DNA of 64,000 bases from JAPLUA01 sp964625855 (GTDB lineage Bacteria; Verrucomicrobiota; Verrucomicrobiia; Limisphaerales; UBA8199), in the NCBI GenBank assembly GCA_964625855.1, contig CAZVFC010000048.1:10651-74650 (forward strand), written 5' to 3'. The notes below the pieces were generated by a model. It saw nothing but the letters and a program-made list of their open reading frames with translations. It did no database searches and was not told the DNA's origin. The position numbers and the translations under genes are program-made. Positions 9,426-20,000 of the stretch are shown piece by piece (position 1 is the first letter of the stretch; each line of letters opens with the position of its first letter).

Positions 9426-10790
9426 TTAAGCGCGTTTGGAGTAAGGCAGGTTCCAGGGCTGGCGGTACTTAACGCCCACCAGTCTGTCGGCTTCGGCATC
9501 GCCCACCACTCGCTCATTCGCAGCGTCCCACACGACTTTGTGGCCCGTGCGATAGGCGATATTGCCCAGGTGCGCCACGGTCGAAACATGGTGGCCGACC
9601 TCCAGGTTCAGGACCGGCTGCTGGCGGGATTTGACGCAGTCGAGAAAGTTGCGCACATGCGCCGGGCGGGGATCGGGGCTGCCCGGCTTCTTCATCGAAT
9701 CCAGGTTCGCGCGCTTGGGCTCGGTGGTGAGTTGATAACCGCCGTCGTTGAGAATGATATTGCCTTCGGTGCCGCTCCACTCAACGCCCCAGGAACGGCC
9801 ATTGAGACCGTTGTTGAGGCCGGCCTTGTGCTCCCAAATCAGCGTGTAGGTCGGGAACTCATACACCGTCACCTGCGAGTCCGGCGTCTCGGAGTTGTCA
9901 TCGAATACCAGCTTGCCGCCGGTCGAGAAGACGGATTTCGGCGAGTCCTGCCCCATGCCCATGAGCATCATGTTGATGAGGTGGACTCCCCAGTCCGTCA
10001 TGAGGCCCCCGGCATAATCCCAGAACCAGCGGAAATTGAAGTGGAACCGGTTGGGATTGAAGGGCCGCTTGGGCGCCGGGCCGAGCCATTGGTCGTAATC
10101 CACACCCGCGGGCGGGTCGCAGTCAGCCGGGTTGCCAATGCTCGGCAGCCAATCCAGATACGCCCAGCCGCGGACGACGCTCACCTTGCCCAGCTTGCCC
10201 GAGCGGACGAAATCGCCCGCCTCGACAATGTGATTGCAACTGCGCCACTGCGAGCCCATCTGCACCACCCGCTGGTGCCGGCGGGCGGCTTCGAGCATGG
10301 CGCGGCCCTCGTCAATGGTCGTGGCCAGGGGCTTCTCGACATAAACATCCTTGCCCGCCTGGCAGGCCAGGACCGTCGGCAACGCGTGCCAGTGGTCGGG
10401 CGTGGCAATGAGCACCACATCCACGTCCTTGCGGTCTATGACGCGCCGGAAATCCCTGGTCGTGTCGGGCTTCTTGCCCCGCTTCTTCTCGCAGATCTCG
10501 ACGCCCTTCGCGGTCTTGGCGTCGTCCACGTCGCAGACCGCCACGCAGTCCACCTCGGGATTGAGCAGGAAGCACGCGAGGTCGCCCTGCCCCATGCCGC
10601 CGCAGCCAATAATGCCGAGACGGACCTTGTCGTTCGCGCCCGGTTCGGCAGCCCGCGCCGAGCGGACGAAGGGCGAGGTCAGGCTCCCAAGGGCCAGGGG
10701 AGCCACGCTGGCCGCAAGCGCGGACTTGCCCAGGAATGTGCGGCGTGAGAACGAGTTGATTATACGCGGTTTCGACGAGATTGAATGCAT
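9426..10790 (-). CDS. Gfo/Idh/MocA-family oxidoreductase with Tat signal
   Basis: A start at 10790 gives MHSISSKPRIINSFSRRTFLGK, whose SRRTFLGK is a Tat motif followed by a hydrophobic h-region and a signal-peptidase-like ARAAE. The longer open frame upstream runs antisense through the rhomboid gene and is rejected. The product is 454 residues with a Rossmann motif IIGCGGMGQGD and the family's EKP motif (VYVEKPLATT). The C-terminal half has the family's beta-sheet domain (GGLMTDWGVHLINMML). It resembles the large exported Gfo/Idh/MocA group of Verrucomicrobiota and Planctomycetota, typically linked to sugar or glycoside oxidation. The substrate is not deducible. Confidence 0.92.
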   Translation of the reverse strand: MHSISSKPRIINSFSRRTFLGKSALAASVAPLALGSLTSPFVRSARAAEPGANDKVRLGIIGCGGMGQGDLACFLLNPEVDCVAVCDVDDAKTAKGVEICEKKRGKKPDTTRDFRRVIDRKDVDVVLIATPDHWHALPTVLACQAGKDVYVEKPLATTIDEGRAMLEAARRHQRVVQMGSQWRSCNHIVEAGDFVRSGKLGKVSVVRGWAYLDWLPSIGNPADCDPPAGVDYDQWLGPAPKRPFNPNRFHFNFRWFWDYAGGLMTDWGVHLINMMLMGMGQDSPKSVFSTGGKLVFDDNSETPDSQVTVYEFPTYTLIWEHKAGLNNGLNGRSWGVEWSGTEGNIILNDGGYQLTTEPKRANLDSMKKPGSPDPRPAHVRNFLDCVKSRQQPVLNLEVGHHVSTVAHLGNIAYRTGHKVVWDAANERVVGDAEADRLVGVKYRQPWNLPYSKRA

Positions 10791-10896
10791 AAGCTTTAAA
10801 GTGTCACTACTCCCGCAGAATGCCACAGCCGGCCGTGCGCGTCGAGCCCGATGAGCGAAAATTGGCGGCGATGGGGCACATCTCGACACCACCACC

Positions 10897-11004
10897 GGAG
10901 CGCGGCTGTCCTCAGCCGCAGCACGTGCGATAGGGAGCGGGTCTCGATACACTGGGGGAAGCCCGCATAGCCGGGGGTGCTGCGGCTGAGGACAGCCGCG
11001 CTCC
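10897..11004. repeat. Inverted-repeat element, 27-bp perfect arms
   Basis: Left arm 10897-10923 (GGAGCGCGGCTGTCCTCAGC...) and right arm 10978-11004 are exact reverse complements around a 54-bp centre. It lies between the Gfo/Idh/MocA gene start and the rhomboid gene stop. The arm length and the outer GGAGCGC are like the element at 9314-9387, though the inner sequence differs, pointing to a family of non-autonomous dispersed elements. Confidence 0.8.
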
Positions 11005-11029
11005 GACTCGTAGGTGTGAAACACCCAAG

Positions 11030-11929
11030 CTAGCGATGGCGCAAGCTGGAAAGCCAGCCCCACGCGACCCCGAGCACCAGCCCACCCGCATGGGCGGCGT
11101 TCGCCATGTTCGGCAACAGCGGCGTGAAGCACGCCACGAACCAGATCATCATCATCGTCACCGTCGAGGAATGGAGATACAGCCCGCTGCCGGGATCGAA
11201 CTTGCCGCGCATCCAGATGTAACCGAACAGACCGTAAACCACGCCCGACATCCCGCCGAAACTCGGCCCGCCGTAGTAAAACTGCGCCAGATTCGACGCC
11301 ACCCCAATCACCAACACCAGCAGCGCCAGCCGCAGCCACCCCTGGCGGCCTTCGATCATGCTGCCCAGATCCATCAGCCACAGCATGTTGAATACAATGT
11401 GCAGCGGCCCGAAGTGGATGAAGATCGGCGTGAGGAGCCGCCAAACCTCCCCGTGCCGGACTTCGGGCAGCGTCGGATTCCAGCGCAGAAAGTTGCCCTC
11501 CAGCGTGTAATCCGTCATGAAGAGGCTCATGATCGGCTCGTGCGCGGACCCGAGCCGCGAGTAAATCGCCACCACCACGCTGATCGCGATCAGGACGAAA
11601 GTCAGCGGCCCGAATCCGTAGGCTGTCAGCGGGCGGAAGAGCTGGCGCCGGTCATGCACCTTCTTGCGATACGCGGCCTCGCCCTTTTCGTGCTTCTCGC
11701 GCAGCTCGGCAGCTCGCTTTCCTTCAGAGCGATACTTGGGATCAACGGGATTCTGGCGGAACGCCTCCAACAGGCTGGCGGCCTCCGCGAGCTTGTCCTC
11801 ATCATTCACCCACAGCGCCCAGCCTTCCGGCTTATGGAACTCGATCTGGTTCTCGATCCCCCGGGCGTAGAGATAGTCCCCCGCTACGCGGGCGGCGGTT
11901 TCCTCCGTCAGGTAGCCAATCAGGCGCAT
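11030..11929 (-). CDS. Rhomboid-family intramembrane serine protease
   Basis: 299 residues. An N-terminal soluble part (about 1-100; MRLIGYLTEETAARVAGDYL) resembles the cytoplasmic domain found in GlpG-like rhomboids. Transmembrane segments follow from about residue 105. The catalytic serine sits in GGMSGVVYGLFGY (GxSGxxYG) and the catalytic histidine in NAAHAGGLVLG. This protease family cleaves single-pass membrane proteins inside the bilayer. The HFGPLHIVFNMLWLMDLG segment matches the conserved helix with the HxxxN-type oxyanion residues. The gene ends 6 bp beyond the next gene's stop side and is in the same orientation as the metallophosphoesterase, so they may be co-transcribed. Confidence 0.93.
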   Translation of the reverse strand: MRLIGYLTEETAARVAGDYLYARGIENQIEFHKPEGWALWVNDEDKLAEAASLLEAFRQNPVDPKYRSEGKRAAELREKHEKGEAAYRKKVHDRRQLFRPLTAYGFGPLTFVLIAISVVVAIYSRLGSAHEPIMSLFMTDYTLEGNFLRWNPTLPEVRHGEVWRLLTPIFIHFGPLHIVFNMLWLMDLGSMIEGRQGWLRLALLVLVIGVASNLAQFYYGGPSFGGMSGVVYGLFGYIWMRGKFDPGSGLYLHSSTVTMMMIWFVACFTPLLPNMANAAHAGGLVLGVAWGWLSSLRHR

Positions 11930-11935
11930 TTGCGG

Positions 11936-12844
11936 CTAAGCGCGCCAGCGCAGCTTCACTACCTGTGCGTGGGCCTTATGAGCCGTATCCAGGCACCGCA
12001 GCTCCAGGCGCATCCCTTTGGGCTCCAACGTCGCGTGCACCCAGCCGGCCGGATCGCCCCGCCGAAAAATGTAGGCGACCGGCGGCAGATTGATCAGGTG
12101 AATGCCGCTCGGGTCCTCCTCCACTTTCCAGGCGTGCGTGTGGCCGAAAATGTAGGCTTTGACCTGCTTCCGCGGCCGAATGACCGCATAGAGCGCCTCG
12201 GTGTCCTTGAGGCCGCCAACGTTTGCCATGGTCCCGGGATTGTGGTGGATCAAGACCAGCGCGGGCTTGTCGGGACTGGCGTCGAGCGCCCCCGCCAGCC
12301 AATCAAGTTGTCCCTGACCCAGCAGGCCCGGCGTCGCCAGCGTCTTTTCAAGCGAATCGAGCACAAACCAATTCGCGCGCGGAGTGCTGATGAGCGCGAC
12401 CTGCCGGTCGGCGAGCGGGCGCCGGGCGGCCTTCTCCGTCTGCAGCGCTTCCCAGAAGCGCTCGCGGTGATCGTGGTTGCCCAGCGCCAGGTGGACCGGC
12501 ATCCCGTCCTGTCGAATCGGGTCCAGCAAGCCGGCCAGTTGCGCGTAATCGGCCGCCTGGCCGCTGTTGTAGGCGCAATCGCCCGCGATCCACACCCCCG
12601 CCGGCCGCTTGGGCAGGGCAAGCAATTCGCGCGAAACCTGCTTGAAATGGTCTGTCATGTTGATGCCCCGGGCCACGGCTGCGGCGTCCCCGGCAATGTG
12701 GGTATCGGCCAGCAGCGCCCACGAGTTCGGGTCCGCGCGTTTGGCGGCAGCGAGCAGCCCGGGGCAGAGCCCGAGCCCGGCGCCACCCACAAGCGAGCGC
12801 ACCAGAAACTGGCGGCGTGAAATCGGCGGCAAATGGATCGGCAT
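11936..12844 (-). CDS. Calcineurin-like metallophosphoesterase with Tat signal
   Basis: 302 residues. The N-terminus SRRQFLVRSLVGGAGLGL is a Tat signal. All metal-binding motifs of the metallophosphoesterase fold are visible in order: ADTHIAGD (DxH), IAGDCAYNSG (GD), ALGNHDHRE (GNHD), LIHHNPGT (H), and FGHTHAWK (GHTH). Exported members hydrolyse phosphomono- or diesters; the substrate is not evident. It lies 6 bp upstream of the rhomboid gene in the same direction. Confidence 0.92.
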   Translation of the reverse strand: MPIHLPPISRRQFLVRSLVGGAGLGLCPGLLAAAKRADPNSWALLADTHIAGDAAAVARGINMTDHFKQVSRELLALPKRPAGVWIAGDCAYNSGQAADYAQLAGLLDPIRQDGMPVHLALGNHDHRERFWEALQTEKAARRPLADRQVALISTPRANWFVLDSLEKTLATPGLLGQGQLDWLAGALDASPDKPALVLIHHNPGTMANVGGLKDTEALYAVIRPRKQVKAYIFGHTHAWKVEEDPSGIHLINLPPVAYIFRRGDPAGWVHATLEPKGMRLELRCLDTAHKAHAQVVKLRWRA

Positions 12845-13096
12845 ACCCTCTACCTAGCCTGCGCAGGGCGCCGGCTCAAGTTCAAACCACGGCGCCCGAT
12901 CAGGTTCCCGCGGCCCCGTAACACCAGCAGCAGCCCAGGGAAGCCGGCCAAGATGACCTGGCAGGACACGAAGCGATTTGGGTTGACGCTGCTCCGCAGC
13001 AGGCCGCTCCCGGGGGTCTCACCCGATACTCACCGGACACTCGCCGGATACACGCCGTAGCCACACCGGGGATAACATTCCGCGCACGCCAGCAAT
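12845..13096. other. Intergenic, nothing recognised
   Basis: This 252-bp stretch carries no convincing gene. A short direct-repeat-like string (ACTCACCGGACACTCGCCGG) near 13026-13047 is the only structure seen. Confidence 0.4.
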
Positions 13097-13525
13097 TCAG
13101 TCCTTCAACGGGGCGAGGAACTTGAAAAGCTCCTTTGTGGCCGGATCTTCGGGCAGACCCAGGTTGGCACTCAACTGGACGTGCGTCTTGTGCACCCAGC
13201 CAAGGGACTGTGCCACATCACGAATCAGCGCGTCCATCTCCACCTGGGGCAAAAGCCGGTAATTGGTCGAGACAAAAACAAACCCGCGCTCGGTAAATAC
13301 ACGCGGCTTGATCTGAACGTCCGCCTTGTCTCCCCTTCGCCAGCCTCCGCCATGAATCCAGAATACGACCGGCCGTTTCTGTGCCCCGTCGGGCGTGTAA
13401 ATGTCGAGGACCTGCAGCGCATCAGCAGGAGTCGCATACGTGATGTTGGAGGCGAGATTTTGGGCCGCAATTCTCTGCGGTGACGCCAAGAAAAGAAGGA
13501 ACAGAACGACCAGCGATGCTCTCAT
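13097..13525 (-). pseudogene. Internally deleted alpha/beta-hydrolase (esterase) remnant
   Basis: The frame from 13525 encodes 142 residues starting MRASLVVLFLLFLASPQRIAA, a signal peptide. It continues with VLDIYTPDG and the oxyanion-hole motif HGGGWRRGDK, then FVFVSTNYRLLPQ, all typical of secreted carboxylesterase/BD-FAE-like hydrolases. After SLGWVHKTH the frame jumps straight to LGLPEDPATKELFKFL, a sequence that belongs at the very C-terminus of this family. The segment that should carry the nucleophile GxSAG and the catalytic Asp/His is missing. The gene is therefore an in-frame internal deletion and almost surely inactive. It lies just outside the trailer end of the CRISPR array. Confidence 0.75.
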
Positions 13526-13616
13526 GATGATTCTGTAAATCTGAGGTGCCGTCACGTGACAGCAATTCACCACACGACGGGAACTCCGTACCGGGGGAAC
13601 TCGCCATCCTCGGTAC

Positions 13617-13739
13617 TCAGGCCGCCGCCTGGCAGACCTTCTCCCGCAGCCAGAATTCCAAGGGCTGGTTTGCCATTTGCGCCGCCTCTCGCACCAGGCG
13701 AGCCGAGTCGTCATCCAACTGAAGTATGAGCGTGCTCAT
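13617..13739 (-). CDS. Small ribbon-helix-helix-like protein (antitoxin-like)
   Basis: A 40-codon frame encodes MSTLILQLDDDSARLVREAA...PLEFWLREKVCQAAA. The pattern of a short beta strand (TLILQLD) followed by two amphipathic helices resembles VapB/CopG-type ribbon-helix-helix antitoxins. No intact toxin gene follows; the stretch between it and the esterase remnant is short and unrecognised. It may be an orphan or decayed toxin-antitoxin remnant. Confidence 0.4.
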   Translation of the reverse strand: MSTLILQLDDDSARLVREAAQMANQPLEFWLREKVCQAAA

Positions 13740-14010
13740 GCGATGCACTCTACCGCGTCCAGACCGGGGTTTCCAAGCACTCTTTCGCACCTCATTGGGA
13801 GGTGCGGAAAGATAGGGCGATGCCCCTGAACCCGTTTGAAGCTTTCCTTGAGCATGAAGATCACGTTGACCGAGTACTGGGCGCCGATCGGAATGCGGAG
13901 CCGCCCCTGGTGATTGCAGGCCAACGTGCGGGTGATGTGGGCAACAGATGGAAATCGAACCGCTGCAGCACCTTGGGGTCTATTAGCGGGAAGCCGGACG
14001 AAGCCCCGCC
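13740..14010. other. Unassigned region next to the array trailer
   Basis: 271 bp with no convincing gene on either strand. One minus-strand frame contains RLRIPIGAQYSVNVIFMLKE, which could be a decayed fragment, but it continues into CRISPR repeat and so cannot be a real gene as it stands. Confidence 0.35.
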
Positions 14011-17000
14011 TTCGCCATTGCCTTGCGGCGTTCTGCCCGTGGCACCCACACCCAAATGAACGCAGAGACGCAGAGTTCGCAGAGTCAGTCTCCATTGCCT
14101 TGCGGCGTTCTGCCCGTGGCTCCCAGATTTTCAGCTTTTCAGCTTTCAGCTTGTCAGCTTTTCCGCGCGCGGTCTCCATTGCCTTTCGGCGTTCTGCCCG
14201 TGGCTCCCAACAACAACAACGAAAGGCGACATAAATGAAGACAACAGGTCTCCATTGCCTTTCGGCGTTCTGCCCGTGGCTCCCTCCCGGGGGAGTGACT
14301 AACCCGGGAACCAACAACAACGAGTCTCCATTGCCTTTCGGCGTTCTGCCCGTGGCTCCCCCCTGGTGCCCTCCTCCTTTCCAAGCAGGGGAGCAGTGTC
14401 TCCATTGCCTTTCGGCGTTCTGCCCGTGGCTCCCCATGCAGGCCGCCCACTGGGGACAGGAGGCGGTCAGGCGTCTCCATTGCCTTTCGGCGTTCTGCCC
14501 GTGGCTCCCATCGGTCGGGGGGGGAAATCTTCATCTACGCTCCCGGGTCTCCATTGCCTTTCGGCGTTCTGCCCGTGGCTCCCCCGGGCGCAGCTCAGCA
14601 ACACATGGAGCACTGGCATGGTCTCCATTGCCTTTCGGCGTTCTGCCCGTGGCTCCCTTCGCCTTTGGTGGGAGAACAAGGTTAGCTTCACCACGTCTCC
14701 ATTGCCTTTCGGCGTTCTGCCCGTGGCTCCCACTTCAGCCAGACTGGCCAGGCCGTTATGCCGTATCGTCTCCATTGCCTTTCGGCGTTCTGCCCGTGGC
14801 TCCCAAGGCGATAAAATGAAGACAGAAATCATCAGCAGAATCGTCTCCATTGCCTTTCGGCGTTCTGCCCGTGGCTCCCACACAAACCAAAAACGAAAGG
14901 CGAATATGAAGATTGGTCTCCATTGCCTTTCGGCGTTCTGCCCGTGGCTCCCGGCGCTCTTGCGCCAGAACCCACACTGGAACCGGAGGTCTCCATTGCC
15001 TTTCGGCGTTCTGCCCGTGGCTCCCACGCCGAACGCACGCGAGGCTTTGGACACTTGCAATCAAGTCTCCATTGCCTTTCGGCGTTCTGCCCGTGGCTCC
15101 CGATGATGACGGCCCGGAGGGTTCGGACGCGGGACTGGGTCTCCATTGCCTTTCGGCGTTCTGCCCGTGGCTCCCNNNNNNNNNNNNNNNNNNNNNNNNN
15201 NNNNNNNNNNNNNNNNNNNNNNNNNNNNNNNNNNNNNNNNNNNNNNNNNNNNNNNNNNNNNNNNNNNNNNNNNNNGTCTCCATTGCCTTTCGGCGTTCTG
15301 CCCGTGGCTCCCGCGTTCTCCGCGCTTGGAATCTAAATCACATCTATGGAGTCTCCATTGCCTTTCGGCGTTCTGCCCGTGGCTCCCCGGAAGCACAGGG
15401 CGTAATCCGAATCACCCTGGATTGTGGTCTCCATTGCCTTTCGGCGTTCTGCCCGTGGCTCCCGGAAAAGAGGTGAAGTACAACACCGAAACCGAGGGTC
15501 AGGTCTCCATTGCCTTTCGGCGTTCTGCCCGTGGCTCCCCGTGGGAGTGCTGCTGGTGGATGCCGGTGAGTGCCGAGTCTCCATTGCCTTTCGGCGTTCT
15601 GCCCGTGGCTCCCTACCTCAAGAATAAAGACGCCCACGTCATTGACTTGACGTCTCCATTGCCTTTCGGCGTTCTGCCCGTGGCTCCCGTCGTAGGGACG
15701 GCGGGAATGGGCGGGGCGGTCGGGCGTCGTCTCCATTGCCTTTCGGCGTTCTGCCCGTGGCTCCCCCGAATCGGTCGGTGAGAAGGACCGATACTCGTGG
15801 ACGTGGTCTCCATTGCCTTTCGGCGTTCTGCCCGTGGCTCCCGACATCTGCCGATGTGGACGCCGCTTTCCGCGCAGAAATTGTCTCCATTGCCTTTCGG
15901 CATTCTGCCCGTGGCTCCCTGTAAATCTGGACGCAGAGGCGCGGGCCTGTGGTTTTGAGTCTCCATTGCCTTTCGGCGTTCTGCCCGTGGCTCCCGTCGG
16001 TGGGGTGCATGAATGCGTGCGAGGAGGCGGGAGTGTCTCCATTGCCTTTCGGCGTTCTGCCCGTGGCTCCCACCTTCGCGACAAGCTGAAGGCACTTGCG
16101 GAGCGCGGAGTGTCTCCATTGCCTTTCGGCGTTCTGCCCGTGGCTCCCTAGAAATGAAAGCAACCAATACAGAAATTAAATCGGCGTCTCCATTGCCTTT
16201 CGGCGTTCTGCCCGTGGCTCCCGAAGCCGGGCGCAGTTAAGCAACACATGGAGCACGGGGTCTCCATTGCCTTTCGGCGTTCTGCCCGTGGCTCCCATAA
16301 AGCGCCATTGCGAAAAGCGCAAGGCGGAAAAGCAAGGTCTCCATTGCCTTTCGGCGTTCTGCCCGTGGCTCCCAAGAAGTTTAGAGCGAAACATCCTGAA
16401 CCCCGCTGGACAGGTCTCCATTGCCTTTCGGCGTTCTGCCCGTGGCTCCCGTTTCCTCCAAGGGCAAGGCGTACCGGGCGGGGAATCGGGTCTCCATTGC
16501 CTTTCGGCGTTCTGCCCGTGGCTCCCCGGCTGGGTTCGGTGGGAGAAGAACCGCAGTAGCTACGAAGTCTCCATTGCCTTTCGGCGTTCTGCCCGTGGCT
16601 CCCGAGAGCAGTAACTTCAAACAAAACCACCTCCAACCGGAGTCTCCATTGCCTTTCGGCGTTCTGCCCGTGGCTCCCGGGCAAGGATCTGGTGCAGATT
16701 CACGAGAGCGCGACCATGTCTCCATTGCCTTTCGGCGTTCTGCCCGTGGCTCCCATCCCGACGGGCTTCCGTCTCCTCAGCCCGCGATTAGTCTCCATTG
16801 CCTTTCGGCGTTCTGCCCGTGGCTCCCTGCCCGATGTGCAAGAGAGATGGCCCGGGCGGAGCGATGTCTCCATTGCCTTTCGGCGTTCTGCCCGTGGCTC
16901 CCCATGAAGACAAAAATTAAAGAGTCGGCGGTTACGGTGGGTCTCCATTGCCTTTCGGCGTTCTGCCCGTGGCTCCCTCGAAAATTTGGAATCACAATAC

Positions 17001-20000
17001 GGCGCCGGGTTCTTTGTCTCCATTGCCTTTCGGCGTTCTGCCCGTGGCTCCCCTTGTGTTAATCTCATGCTGTCACTAGTGACATGATGAGTCTCCATTG
17101 CCTTTCGGCGTTCTGCCCGTGGCTCCCATGACATTGGACGGACGATTGACAGCTTGAACAAGGACGTCTCCATTGCCTTTCGGCGTTCTGCCCGTGGCTC
17201 CCTCGAGCTAACGAAAGGAGGCGTCTAACAGCCTATGCCGCGTCTCCATTGCCTTTCGGCGTTCTGCCCGTGGCTCCCGTGGTCCGCTCAGACACACCTG
17301 AGCGGGAATACGAGCGTCTCCATTGCCTTTCGGCGTTCTGCCCGTGGCTCCCAAAACATCCCCATATTGAACCGGCCCATAACCTCGGGGTCTCCATTGC
17401 CTTTCGGCGTTCTGCCCGTGGCTCCCTCAAATGTGACATGATGAAACATGACAGAAACGAAAGGGTCTCCATTGCCTTTCGGCGTTCTGCCCGTGGCTCC
17501 CTCAAGCTGCATCCGAGCACCATTAGCATACGCCGAGTCTCCATTGCCTTTCGGCGTTCTGCCCGTGGCTCCCGGATATTGCGGATGGTGTGGTATCAGC
17601 AATTGCTGACCGTCTCCATTGCCTTTCGGCGTTCTGCCCGTGGCTCCCGACATCTACAACGCGGTTGCTCCATTGCTCGCGGTGAGTCTCCATTGCCTTT
17701 CGGCGTTCTGCCCGTGGCTCCCCGCGACGGTGACCAGAATGAGGGCCGAACGCGCCGCGTCTCCATTGCCTTTCGGCGTTCTGCCCGTGGCTCCCTACTT
17801 TCGACGCGCCGACATGTGCTGGGACATTATCTGTCTCCATTGCCTTTCGGCGTTCTGCCCGTGGCTCCCCGGCAGGCGGTGAACACAAACCAAAAGCGAA
17901 AGGCGAGTCTCCATTGCCTTTCGGCGTTCTGCCCGTGGCTCCCCGTCCGAGATATGGTCACCGATGAGATCATCTATCGCGTCTCCATTGCCTTTCGGCG
18001 TTCTGCCCGTGGCTCCCTGCAAGCCGCCCTCGAGCGCCACCTATCAAAAGGACTAGGTCTCCATTGCCTTTCGGCGTTCTGCCCGTGGCTCCCAGGGCAA
18101 GACGAAGCAGAGCAAGTCGAGGCGATCCTGCGGTCTCCATTGCCTTTCGGCGTTCTGCCCGTGGCTCCCCTAGATACCATGATTCACGCAAGGCTATAAT
18201 TGAGTGTCTCCATTGCCTTTCGGCGTTCTGCCCGTGGCTCCCTGTTGAAGATAGAGTCATTGTTGAATATCCTTCTTGGTGTCTCCATTGCCTTTCGGCG
18301 TTCTGCCCGTGGCTCCCAGGAAGGCGATTGCTGAATTAGTAGATAAGATATTAGTGTCTCCATTGCCTTTCGGCGTTCTGCCCGTGGCTCCCTAGTCGTA
18401 TTCAGTTCCCAACAGACGCAAACTTCGTGTGTCTCCATTGCCTTTCGGCGTTCTGCCCGTGGCTCCCAGGAAAATGGCAAAGTAACACTGGCAATTGACA
18501 TTAGGGTCTCCATTGCCTTTCGGCGTTCTGCCCGTGGCTCCCTCGACCGAGACCCGCTGGCCATTGACAAGATCGTCAAGGCGTCTCCATTGCCTTTCGG
18601 CGTTCTGCCCGTGGCTCCCGAGAAAAGTTTATTGAATATGCATAGTCGTTGGACAAGTCTCCATTGCCTTTCGGCGTTCTGCCCGTGGCTCCCGCAACAA
18701 GCCAACCGGGAGAAGGTGAATGCCATTGCCCGGTCTCCATTGCCTTTCGGCGTTCTGCCCGTGGCTCCCACGGAAGCTGCTGGCGGCGGTCTATGCGCGT
18801 CTCACCGGTCTCCATTGCCTTTCGGCGTTCTGCCCGTGGCTCCCCCGCAACCTAATCCCACTGTAAGACAAACGCAAGCCAAGTCTCCATTGCCTTTCGG
18901 CGTTCTGCCCGTGGCTCCCCAATTTATCCATGCTCCCGACCGCCGTCGCTGCCGCCTGGTCTCCATTGCCTTTCGGCGTTCTGCCCGTGGCTCCCGCCTG
19001 TCGGCTGCTCGATAGCATGGCCAGGCATGCAGATGTCTCCATTGCCTTTCGGCGTTCTGCCCGTGGCTCCCGGGGCACTAGCTCTGATTACCTCGTGAAT
19101 CTGCACAGTCTCCATTGCCTTTCGGCGTTCTGCCCGTGGCTCCCGCAATGGATAAATATGGAATGACAGAAAAGTCTTTTGGTCTCCATTGCCTTTCGGC
19201 GTTCTGCCCGTGGCTCCCCTAAAGCAAGTTGCACAGAAGAACTCTATGCAAAGTTGGTCTCCATTGCCTTTCGGCGTTCTGCCCGTGGCTCCCAATCCTG
19301 ACAGTTGAAGCCGCCCTGAAGGCCGTCGAGGTCTCCATTGCCTTTCGGCGTTCTGCCCGTGGCTCCCCAGCAGCAGCAAAGCAGAGTGGAAGTCCATTAA
19401 GGAAAACGTCTCCATTGCCTTTCGGCGTTCTGCCCGTGGCTCCCCATCGGCAAGCTCAATCTGATTCTTGGCGAACGCGCTCCGTCTCCATTGCCTTTCG
19501 GCGTTCTGCCCGTGGCTCCCTATTCTGTAACACTATAGATGAAAGATGTTTACTTGTGGTCTCCATTGCCTTTCGGCGTTCTGCCCGTGGCTCCCTACTG
19601 AGTGTAAAATTACCTACACACGTCGAATGATATGTCTCCATTGCCTTTCGGCGTTCTGCCCGTGGCTCCCACGCTCTTACTACCTAACCCACAAAACAGA
19701 GCTAACGGGTCTCCATTGCCTTTCGGCGTTCTGCCCGTGGCTCCCGAAACTGCACCGTATTGGACTTCATAGGAGTATTCATTGGTCTCCATTGCCTTTC
19801 GGCGTTCTGCCCGTGGCTCCCTGGGCAACGAGTTCAACATCATTGCCGGGAACTTCTAGTCTCCATTGCCTTTCGGCGTTCTGCCCGTGGCTCCCAACGG
19901 GCTGGCGACGCTGGCCGGGAAGCGGGAAGGGGTCTCCATTGCCTTTCGGCGTTCTGCCCGTGGCTCCCCGTCACTTCGCTACTACATAAGGAACCGGGAG

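Noticed and set aside
9540..10748. 402-codon plus-strand open frame
   Set aside because: Exact antisense of the Gfo/Idh/MocA gene; high-GC shadow with no domain.
9426..11444. 672-residue version of the second Gfo/Idh/MocA protein
   Set aside because: The first about 218 residues run through the rhomboid gene in another frame; the Tat signal fixes the start at 10790.
11036..12820. 594-codon plus-strand open frame
   Set aside because: Antisense of the rhomboid and metallophosphoesterase genes, both of which have full catalytic motifs.
13740..14010. Possible gene fragment beside the trailer (RLRIPIGAQYSVNV frame)
   Set aside because: Continues into CRISPR repeats, lacks a plausible start and has no recognised family.
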